Program-made: the position numbers and the translations under genes
Part shown: one piece after another, positions 14,919 through 22,614 of the stretch
Position numbering within the stretch: the stretch's first letter is position 1
How the letters are laid out: each line of letters opens with the position of its first letter
Notes under the pieces: generated by a model
What the model was told of the DNA's origin: nothing
The model's database searches: none
Seen by the model: the letters and a program-made list of their open reading frames with translations, nothing else
Origin: a virus
Length of the DNA stretch: 23,869 nt
IMG/VR virus record: IMGVR_UViG_3300010157_000252
Coordinates: 1-23,869 of that record
Reading direction: 5' to 3' (one strand)

Positions 14919-16193
14919 TCAAAAATCTAATTTTACTTTCACCAAAGCTTCATTATTAAATGATTTTTGTACTGGTTGACTTAATTTTGCAACTGCTAGC
15001 AATTCTTGACGATCATTATACATACCAATTGTCGTAATGTATACTTTTGGATCTCCAATAAATGTTGGCTGTGCAAATTCTCCCACTGATCCTGTAACGA
15101 ATGAAGGATTATTTGAAAAATTATATTCGCCATTTTTAATTCTTACAAAATAATGAGTTGAAGTTACTGTTTCTTCATTTCTAGCTTGAAATGCGTTAGT
15201 CGATGCATTAAGTGACATTGCGCCTGAAATTGACGTAAATAATTTCCAAGCGTTATCGCCGGCTATATTAGATCCTGTTACTGAATTAAATGAAGCTGAT
15301 GCATCAAACGCATTTCCATTGAAAATCATAATACCCATATCAGGATAAACCAATCCATAGTATTTAGGAGCAGTTGCATTATAAACACCGCCGGTAATTG
15401 AACCTGATACGATATTATATACTCTACCTGCTGAAGTCAAATTAGTTTGTTGAGTTTGGCCTGAATCATCTATTAAAGAAATTACTTTATTAGAATTTGC
15501 AACTGTAACATTAGATCCTGTAAATGAATTATTAGGATATGATCCTCCACGCAATTCAGCTACAGACAATTGCCAATTACCTGGATCTAATTTATCTTTG
15601 ATACGAGCTCTATTAAAATTAAGAGCGTAAATTTCTGTGGAATTTTCTCCATTCCCAAAAGTAAATGTAGTGTCTCCAGGTTCTAACAACAATAATTTAT
15701 ATTGAGAATAAATTGCTCGAGAAGGCGAATCGTTTAGTGTGCCAGCTGCTGATGAACCTGAACCATATTGATGTCCCCATGCTATTGAAAATTGAGGTTC
15801 TGCTGTTGCAGATGTATTATTAAAAATTTCATAATAATACTGTTTAGATCCGCTAGATTGCATTGAACCTGTATACATTGCTGATATTGAAGCAGCATTT
15901 CCAGAAAATAAACCTGTCGTTACGTATGTTTTTTGATTTTCAATTACATCTGTGCTTACATCAAATCTAGTAAATACTCTTCCTGAAGCAGCTATTTGCG
16001 ACTGTCTTGCTTGAGCTTTAATTATTTCGCTTGCAATTTGCTGAGCCCTAATTTCAACTTCATTTTGAAATTGAAGAGAGCTATTATATGACAATGGTAA
16101 TGTAGGAGATACTACTTGAACCACGCCATCGACATTAGCTTGTACGTCAAATGGGCTTGTTAATGAAGAAGCTGTTCTGTTTATTATAGCCAT
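14919..16193 (-). CDS. Tail structural protein sharing its C-terminal module with the next gene
   Basis: This is a 424-residue Ser/Ala/Asn-rich structural protein. The N-terminal 75 residues include a helical stretch (about 40-70, EVEIRAQQIASEIIKAQARQ). The centre holds segments such as EIYALNFNRARIKDKLDPG and WQLSVAEL that I know from marine myovirus tail proteins. The C-terminal part (from about 270: YPDMGIMIFNG, FVRIKNGEYNFSNNP, YITTIGMYND, VAKLSQPVQK) is clearly homologous to the end of the 594-residue protein, suggesting that both dock to the same partner. It ends with TGA followed at once by TAA, a tandem stop. The start is 24 bases after the upstream gene with an A-rich leader. No enzyme motif is visible. 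Confidence 0.75.
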   Translation of the reverse strand: MAIINRTASSLTSPFDVQANVDGVVQVVSPTLPLSYNSSLQFQNEVEIRAQQIASEIIKAQARQSQIAASGRVFTRFDVSTDVIENQKTYVTTGLFSGNAASISAMYTGSMQSSGSKQYYYEIFNNTSATAEPQFSIAWGHQYGSGSSAAGTLNDSPSRAIYSQYKLLLLEPGDTTFTFGNGENSTEIYALNFNRARIKDKLDPGNWQLSVAELRGGSYPNNSFTGSNVTVANSNKVISLIDDSGQTQQTNLTSAGRVYNIVSGSITGGVYNATAPKYYGLVYPDMGIMIFNGNAFDASASFNSVTGSNIAGDNAWKLFTSISGAMSLNASTNAFQARNEETVTSTHYFVRIKNGEYNFSNNPSFVTGSVGEFAQPTFIGDPKVYITTIGMYNDRQELLAVAKLSQPVQKSFNNEALVKVKLDF

Positions 16194-16217
16194 ATTTTTA
16201 TTTTATATTATTATTTG

Positions 16218-16898
16218 TTAATCGTTAGCATTGGTAATTGAAGTCGCTAAAGCCGTTGCTAACTGAGTTTTCTTAACTGTTAAATTAATTGTAGATCTCC
16301 CGCCAGTTTCATTTCCTATAATTGTAATAGTAGCAGATACGTCAGAAACTAATTGTTGTTTAGCAACGATATTAAAACTAAATCCAACTGCTGAAATTGT
16401 TTGAGCTGCTTCAGCGTCTCCAATAAATCTAGGAACTGTCGGGCTAACTCCTGCAGCTACAGGTGTTGCAACTTGAAGAGTAGCGACGTCCGAATTAGAT
16501 AAAATTGCTGTATAACCTAAAGTAGCATTTCCAGATGCAAAATTCGTAGTTGTTGGAGTAATTACAAACGTCTGGCCTGGAGAAGTTAATGTGATTGAAG
16601 ATTGTGGCACTGATATTACTGGAATTCTTGCTGTTTTCTTAGGAAGCGTAACGAGTTTGTATCGCATAACGTTGGATTCGTCTGCAGTTGCTTCAACTAA
16701 AGGCATATTTTCTATAATTATTCCGTAATAATCTGATCCTAGAGGATGAGCAGGATTCCATAAATCATAATCAATTTCATCATCTGCTAAAGAAAATTGT
16801 GTAATTTTAAATTCATCTTTTCCACGCGCTAGCAATTCCCTACCTTTTTTAGTAAGTATAGCGTCTACGGTAATTGTACTATTGTTTAAATACCCCAT
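16218..16898 (-). CDS. Conserved phage structural protein, probably tail-associated
   Basis: This is a 226-residue protein. The first 95 residues are the conserved part (MGYLNNSTITVDAILTKKGR, ELLARGKDEFKITQFSLADDEIDYDLW, HPLGSDYYGIIIENMPLVEA), a pattern I recognise from structural genes of large marine phages and their prophage relatives. The remaining residues are Thr/Ser/Val-rich and look like one Ig-like beta domain (SITLTSPGQTFVITPTTTNF and the repeated short strands after it). It lies between the large gpI-like protein and the paired tail proteins, so a tail or baseplate role is likely. Its own promoter-like motif precedes it by 19 bases. Confidence 0.75.
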   Translation of the reverse strand: MGYLNNSTITVDAILTKKGRELLARGKDEFKITQFSLADDEIDYDLWNPAHPLGSDYYGIIIENMPLVEATADESNVMRYKLVTLPKKTARIPVISVPQSSITLTSPGQTFVITPTTTNFASGNATLGYTAILSNSDVATLQVATPVAAGVSPTVPRFIGDAEAAQTISAVGFSFNIVAKQQLVSDVSATITIIGNETGGRSTINLTVKKTQLATALATSITNAND

Positions 16899-16911
16899 AT
16901 ACTGTTTATAT

Positions 16912-16925
16912 TTTTATATAAATAT
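16912..16925 (-). promoter_or_regulatory. Promoter-like motif ATATTTAT+ATAAAA before the 226-residue gene
   Basis: The minus strand reads ATATTTATATAAAA, identical over 14 bases to the copy at 33-46. There are 19 bases between the core octamer and the ATG at 16898. It sits in a small inverted repeat (TTATATTT and AAATATAA). Confidence 0.55.
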
Positions 16926-16947
16926 AATTTTTCTTAAAAACTTAAAT

Positions 16948-19900
16948 TTATAATGATTTACTTTGAACTCCTGTCACTGACTGATCAATTGTAGTAATTT
17001 GGTTATTTGAAAATACTATTTGATTAGGATTAGTTTTAATTACCTTAACTACAGGCCCGCCATCTACAGTCGAAGGAGAATCAATATTAATTCCAGCGCC
17101 TGATAATTTAGATCCATTAAATTTAGAATTTAAGTGGCCTGTAGATTTGTTTAAATTAACTTCAGGATAATTATGATATTGAAATTTAGGTGAGTCGATA
17201 TGTACTCCATATCCGTATCCAACATAATAATCTGATAATATAATATCTGGTGTATAGCTAAAAAAAGAACTAGTGTAACTTCCATAACCTCCATAACCTC
17301 CAGAGTCGACAAGTATTGCTTGAATTAGTTGATTTAGACTATTATATACATATAAATAGTCAGGGTCTGTATCATACGCTCCTAAAAATGTTATTTGATA
17401 ATTTCCAGGCCCGTTTGGTAAATTTATTGATGCTGATGTTCCGATGTAACTAGCAGTTATATTATTTATCGCGTCCATGTTTGTTGGTATATACGGCAAT
17501 TTTCCATCTCGCAATTGAAGATCTATTCGACCGTGATTAATTATTCTATTTGAATTTCCATATGGAGCTGTTTTAGTTGATGTTGGATAATATGAACCTG
17601 ATTCAGTTATTTTGTATTTACCTATATATCTATGTTGCGACCAATGTGTATCTAATATATTAACAGAAGATATTGTTGAAATTAATCCTTGTAAACTTTC
17701 ATAATTACTGTAAACGTCTGGAGAATATGAAATTGCAGTCCCTTCAATTAAATTATATTCTGAAGCAATATTAAGTTGATATTTTTCAATGTATGCATTT
17801 TTAGATAAATCTTCAATTACAGGCTTATTAAGTAATTTAACTTTACTTCTTTCTAAAACGTTTGGTTCAATAACTAAACCTATTATTGAATTAGCTCTTT
17901 GAGGAAGAAGTTGTTTAATATACTTAAATAGCGTAAAATCGTATATTTGTAATGCTCTAAAATAAGCTTCAAAATCATTTCGATTGTCATATTTTTTCCA
18001 ATATTGAATTGCAAAATTATTTAAATCTGTGTAATGATCGCTGTAAACGTCTCCGGGATTTCCAATGTAATCGTCAATTTCAAAATATCCAAATTGATTG
18101 AAAATATCTTCATTGATTGCAGTTTGCGGAGAAAAATAAACTCCTAATCGATTTGAATCGATTGAATATCTGTCAAATGATGATTTTTCAATTCGAGTTT
18201 TAGTATTTAATCTTTTATTAGAATCTAATGAAGCTGATTCAATTCGAACTTTATTTGTATATAAACTAGATCCTCCTAGAGAAGGAGATGGAGTGTAATA
18301 CGTTTCTTCAAAAGCATCAAAAATAATTTGCGAACTAGATGAAATTTGATTAAAATAAATTGATCCTGTATTTATAGTTTGGTTAGGATGTGCTGAAATT
18401 TGATAATACTGCCCTGAACTACTTTGAATTTGTTGAGAAGTTAATGTAAATCGATTTAATAAATTTTTATATGCGGCATCTCCTTGAGACCCATTCGTAT
18501 TATTAATTCTGTCAACATTGTATGTATATGATGAAGGAGACGCAGCATGCTCTTCTAACGAATTTGAATTAATTGAGCCAGACCATAATCGAATTTCTTG
18601 AAAATGTCCTATAAATTTATTTGAACCAGTAGCAAAATAAATGTTTTCGGAAGTTGTAAATAATCCAGACCCGGTGCTAAAAAATGAACTAGAATTGTAT
18701 ACAGTTTTTCCATATAACGATTTAACTACTTGCAAACTAGCTGAACTATTATGTAAATTAGTTAATGCAATTTGATGCCATGAATTATCAAATATTTCTA
18801 AATTATTTAAACTGCCACTTTGACCATTAACAGAATAAGTTAATGTACCTTGATTATCAGTCGACGTTTCTTTAGTTAAAGACAATGTACTTCCAGAAGT
18901 TCGTAATATTATGTAAGTAGACCCGGAAGTGTATGTAACAGAATCTTCAGTTTTAAATCGAAATTCTAAAACATCTGGATAAATTACATTGCTGTCTGCA
19001 TTAATGTAAGATTTTGACGGAATTAATAAACTTGCTGAAATTGAATTCCATGCATAATGATATACGTTATGAACATATTCTGGATATTGATCATTATCAG
19101 TGAATGTTGAAGGTCCTCCATATTCTTTAATTGTTAAAATTGTTGAAGGTATTCCAAAGCATGCAAGAAGAGCTTTAATTGATCTAGAAGTTCCTTTTGA
19201 TTTTAAAATGTAAGGTAAATTATTAACTAATCTTCTCCAAATTTCTTTTGTGTTAGTTTCATCTGATAGCGAATTAATTCCATTTACATCATTTTGAAGT
19301 GCGGCTCCATTTTCATCAACACCTAAAGAATATCTCCATAATTCAGAAGAAGATTTTCCATTTAATAAATCAAAGCCCATTGACGATGCTACATGATGCA
19401 GTAAATCGTTTGGCATTCCATCTTTAGGATGTTCTTCTCGAGTATGAATTGTCGTTAAATTTTTAATATACGTCCATAAAATATCAAAATGCTGGGCTAT
19501 CATATTAATAAACAATACGTATTGATCATCTTCAGAATCTTGAATGAAAGATGGTATAGTATTTTGAAGTTTATGTATATTAAATTTATCATATATTGAA
19601 GCAATATCTAGTAAATTATTATAATATTCAGTAGCTACATCAGAATTAACAGATTGCTGAATAGAAAAATATTCATATGGATCGGCGTTCCATAGTGATG
19701 AAGCAGCTGACCATAATTCATAAGCAGTTGCCCAAGTGTAATTTGCAGTGCTTGTTGATTTAGGCCATGGATTAATTGAGCTAGTTATTCCATATGAACT
19801 AGATACATTGTAAAATGTATATAGAGTAGATCCTGTAGTTTCAAAAAATAAATATTTTTCAAAATTATCAAATACGCTGACTACTTTATTTCGCTTTGAA

Positions 19901-20949
19901 TATAAATCAGATAAATTTGCATTAATTGCAGAATTTGAACCGCTAATATTTAATACTGATTGAATTTGGCTAGTATAATATTCAATTAATTCTAATTTGT
20001 ATTTGAAATTTTTAACTCTTTCTACTGCAGAACTATAATGTATAAAATTATCAAAATATCTATAATCAATATTTAATTGTATTCCAGATAAAGACCCGGA
20101 AAAATAATTATCGATAATTTGTTGCGATGTTGAAACGTTTGTAGATAATAAATCGTTCCAAGATTTAAATGATGTTGCTACTGAGCCTCCTTCATATTCA
20201 TCTAAATTAAAATTTGGACCAGCTAATGTAGTAATAGGTTCTGGTACATGTTTAGGAATAATTAAGACTGAATCTAAAAATGGAGTAAGTATTTCTTCAG
20301 AAATAAAAACTTTAGATTTTTTACCATATTTTGCTGGTAACGGTTCGTATAATTTAACAAATATTTCTGGAGTGTCCGTATTTTCAAATTCAAACCGAAA
20401 ATTAATAATTTGGTACGTTTCATTAAATCCAAAATTTAATATAAATGAATCAAAAATGTCATCTCTTTCTAATTCGGCCCATCGATTTCTTAATCTAATT
20501 AATTGCCCTCGCAACTGCATATTAGCTGATTCAACTAATTGCAGTCTTAATTCTCTTCTAGAAGGGGAAATATCTTTTATAAAAAGTTTCTGAGAGTCAA
20601 ATCCTCCTAATATATTATCAAATAAATTATATACTATTCGATATTGTCCTTTATTAATTCCTAAAGTTTCTAACTCTTTAGATGTATTAATTGCTAAATG
20701 TTTATATGCATTTAATTGAGTATCAGTATTAGTATCTTCAATTGTAAATAATGCATTATGATTACCAGTTAAATAAATTCCATCTGGAGTATATACATGT
20801 AATTCTAAATTAGCTCTAGTATTTTGTTTAAATGTAATTGAAAAATTTCGAATATCTAAAAGTTGTTGGTCAATAACTTCTAATCTAGATACTTCAGTAG
20901 TGCTAGTTGCTTTTAATAAGTCGTTTTGATTTGTATATATTGATAACAT
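16948..20949 (-). CDS. Giant tail/baseplate protein with P2 gpI-like region and LamG-like domain
   Basis: This 1333-residue protein is the largest in the window. Residues 1 to about 230 are beta-rich. Residues about 450-615 resemble phage tail protein I (P2 gpI, Tail_P2_I): a helical start (NTIPSFIQDSEDDQYVLFIN), LLHHVASSMGFDL and then NLPYILKSKGTSRSIKALL, FGIP. In contractile tails such proteins sit at the baseplate between wedge and fibre. Residues about 640-800 are LamG/concanavalin-like (VLEFRFKTED, DNSWHQIALT, FIGHFQEIRLW). A third region, about 905-1060, includes RYSIDSNRLGVYFSPQTAINEDIF and YFEIDDYIG, and a Tyr/Gly-rich tail follows. T4 gp7 is similarly large, but homology to it cannot be seen here. 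It starts 12 bases after the coiled-coil gene. Confidence 0.8.
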   Translation of the reverse strand: MLSIYTNQNDLLKATSTTEVSRLEVIDQQLLDIRNFSITFKQNTRANLELHVYTPDGIYLTGNHNALFTIEDTNTDTQLNAYKHLAINTSKELETLGINKGQYRIVYNLFDNILGGFDSQKLFIKDISPSRRELRLQLVESANMQLRGQLIRLRNRWAELERDDIFDSFILNFGFNETYQIINFRFEFENTDTPEIFVKLYEPLPAKYGKKSKVFISEEILTPFLDSVLIIPKHVPEPITTLAGPNFNLDEYEGGSVATSFKSWNDLLSTNVSTSQQIIDNYFSGSLSGIQLNIDYRYFDNFIHYSSAVERVKNFKYKLELIEYYTSQIQSVLNISGSNSAINANLSDLYSKRNKVVSVFDNFEKYLFFETTGSTLYTFYNVSSSYGITSSINPWPKSTSTANYTWATAYELWSAASSLWNADPYEYFSIQQSVNSDVATEYYNNLLDIASIYDKFNIHKLQNTIPSFIQDSEDDQYVLFINMIAQHFDILWTYIKNLTTIHTREEHPKDGMPNDLLHHVASSMGFDLLNGKSSSELWRYSLGVDENGAALQNDVNGINSLSDETNTKEIWRRLVNNLPYILKSKGTSRSIKALLACFGIPSTILTIKEYGGPSTFTDNDQYPEYVHNVYHYAWNSISASLLIPSKSYINADSNVIYPDVLEFRFKTEDSVTYTSGSTYIILRTSGSTLSLTKETSTDNQGTLTYSVNGQSGSLNNLEIFDNSWHQIALTNLHNSSASLQVVKSLYGKTVYNSSSFFSTGSGLFTTSENIYFATGSNKFIGHFQEIRLWSGSINSNSLEEHAASPSSYTYNVDRINNTNGSQGDAAYKNLLNRFTLTSQQIQSSSGQYYQISAHPNQTINTGSIYFNQISSSSQIIFDAFEETYYTPSPSLGGSSLYTNKVRIESASLDSNKRLNTKTRIEKSSFDRYSIDSNRLGVYFSPQTAINEDIFNQFGYFEIDDYIGNPGDVYSDHYTDLNNFAIQYWKKYDNRNDFEAYFRALQIYDFTLFKYIKQLLPQRANSIIGLVIEPNVLERSKVKLLNKPVIEDLSKNAYIEKYQLNIASEYNLIEGTAISYSPDVYSNYESLQGLISTISSVNILDTHWSQHRYIGKYKITESGSYYPTSTKTAPYGNSNRIINHGRIDLQLRDGKLPYIPTNMDAINNITASYIGTSASINLPNGPGNYQITFLGAYDTDPDYLYVYNSLNQLIQAILVDSGGYGGYGSYTSSFFSYTPDIILSDYYVGYGYGVHIDSPKFQYHNYPEVNLNKSTGHLNSKFNGSKLSGAGINIDSPSTVDGGPVVKVIKTNPNQIVFSNNQITTIDQSVTGVQSKSL

Positions 20950-20961
20950 TTTATTCTTTTA

Positions 20962-21492
20962 TTACATAGTAAGCGAAGGTGCAATTACATTAGTTGACAC
21001 TGTATTAATATTATTTATAGCATTATTACTTAATGTGTTTGTATTAGCTTTTACGTCGACACTATTTTTTGTTGAATCGTTTATTGGAGTTATTGCTAAA
21101 ATTTGAGCTTGCAATGCATTTATTTGATTATTCAATGAATTGATTTTTTGTTTATCAGTATCTCTTCCAGAAGATAAAATTTCTTTATCAGCTTCCAGAG
21201 AATTAATTTTAGCTTGCAATGCTTCTAAAGTTGCTGCAATTGTATTTTTTGCAGTAAATTCAGCAAAATCAATATCAATGACTTGGTTAAATTTTGCTTG
21301 TGAAATTTTTTTAGTAGCTAAACTAATAAATTTTCGTTTACCTTCTAAATTGTTATTTTTATCAATAATTAATTGGCCTAAAGTATTTAAATCATAAGAT
21401 TCATATTTAAAACTATTTACTTCAAATATATTAATTTCTTTTGTAAATACTTTTGTAGGATCAAATTCATGTAATTCGTAATTTTTCATCAT
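20962..21492 (-). CDS. Coiled-coil tail-region protein of unknown function
   Basis: This is a 176-residue protein with three visible parts. Residues 1-85 are a mixed domain (ELHEFDPTKVFTKEINIFEV, then basic KRKFISLATKKISQAKF). Residues about 86-140 show heptad-like hydrophobic spacing (LEALQAKINSLEADKEIL, INSLNNQINALQAQI), a strong coiled coil suggesting a dimer or trimer. The last 40 residues are Asn/Thr/Ser-rich and disordered. Two consecutive ATG codons mark the start; either could be used. It is tucked between the DNRLRE gene and the large gpI-like gene with gaps of about 10 bases, so it is part of the tail operon, perhaps a chaperone or linker. I do not recognise the family. Confidence 0.7.
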   Translation of the reverse strand: MMKNYELHEFDPTKVFTKEINIFEVNSFKYESYDLNTLGQLIIDKNNNLEGKRKFISLATKKISQAKFNQVIDIDFAEFTAKNTIAATLEALQAKINSLEADKEILSSGRDTDKQKINSLNNQINALQAQILAITPINDSTKNSVDVKANTNTLSNNAINNINTVSTNVIAPSLTM

Positions 21493-21501
21493 TTAATTAG
21501 T

Positions 21502-22602
21502 TTATTTAGTAATTTTAAAAATAAAATCGGAAGAACTAAAATATTCAGTTATTCCGTCAATTGTCGATTTAATTTCAAATTTATAAAATCTTTCAGGATA
21601 CATCATTGTCGAATAAAAATCAAAATAACCTCCATTTGAATTTGCGCTAATTTTAGTCGCTTCGCTATATGGAATAATTATTTGATCGTTATGTGCATCT
21701 ACAATTTGATAATATGATGAAGTTGGAAGAGCTTTAATAGTAGCAAATACAGAATTTTGTGCAAATACTGGTCTAGGATATTTAGGTCTAGACCCTAATA
21801 ATATTCTAACTTTGGTATTTCTAGGATGTTCAGATTTAAAATTTCTTGTATAAATTACAGGGGAATCTTCGTATGCAATAGAACTTAATGAGCCTGTAGC
21901 GTATGAAAAACTTCCTGTCCAACTAATGTATAATTGAGGTTCAAATACTGTATGAGTGTCTGAAGAATAAAATTGAATATTAGTATTTGGAGAGTTAGAA
22001 GCTGTTACAGATGCATTATTTAATGAAACTATAAAACCATTGTTATTTAATGTATTATTTTTCCATCCTTTAACTATATTTGTTACGTCAATATCAACAG
22101 CATCATTTGATTTAAAACTAAATGATTGACTTGCAATTGAACTTGTATACCATATACCCCCTCCTTGTAAAGTATTATATGACATTGATTTTCCAGATCC
22201 TGATTGACTATTCCATGTTGCGGAACCAGAGCCTTGAGTAGTTATCCAAGTAGCTCCATCTGTCATTGTAGCTGCTAATTCAGTAGTTGGAGATGAATAA
22301 CCTACTCCATTTGACCAACTAGCTGCTAATGCTTTTGCCTCGATAATATACGTCTGAGGCAATTCAGATTCTTGAACTGTATATAATTTTAAACTAGCAG
22401 ATATGTCATTGATTGAAATATTATTATTAGATAATATAGAATCTAAATTTGTTATGTCAAATTTAATTAAAGCTCTAGATTCAGTTAAAGTAGATGCAGT
22501 TCTAGATTTTCCTATTTCTAGAATTTGATCTAAACCGGTATTTCTATATGGATCGCTTTCGTATATTGTAGTGTCTTGTAGTGCTGGGATTGACCAAATC
22601 AT
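21502..22602 (-). CDS. DNRLRE-type adhesin-like structural protein
   Basis: This is a 366-residue protein. Residues 1 to about 235 match the DNRLRE pattern: a start like IPALQDTTIYESDPYRNTG, then LEIGK, ALIKFDIT, ASLKLYTV, aromatic Trp-Ser and Trp-Thr segments, VDIDVTNIVKGW, NGFIVSL and PQLYISW. Such beta-sandwich domains are common in surface and carbohydrate-associated proteins of bacteria, and here suggest attachment to host polysaccharide or fibre assembly. Residues about 236-366 form a second beta domain (RILLGSRPKYPRPVFAQNSV, YQIVDAHNDQIIIPYS). No signal peptide is present, as expected for a virion protein. It lies 12 bases after the gp6-like gene, the usual place for baseplate-attached proteins. 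Confidence 0.75.
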   Translation of the reverse strand: MIWSIPALQDTTIYESDPYRNTGLDQILEIGKSRTASTLTESRALIKFDITNLDSILSNNNISINDISASLKLYTVQESELPQTYIIEAKALAASWSNGVGYSSPTTELAATMTDGATWITTQGSGSATWNSQSGSGKSMSYNTLQGGGIWYTSSIASQSFSFKSNDAVDIDVTNIVKGWKNNTLNNNGFIVSLNNASVTASNSPNTNIQFYSSDTHTVFEPQLYISWTGSFSYATGSLSSIAYEDSPVIYTRNFKSEHPRNTKVRILLGSRPKYPRPVFAQNSVFATIKALPTSSYYQIVDAHNDQIIIPYSEATKISANSNGGYFDFYSTMMYPERFYKFEIKSTIDGITEYFSSSDFIFKITK

Positions 22603-22614
22603 ATTTAATTATTT

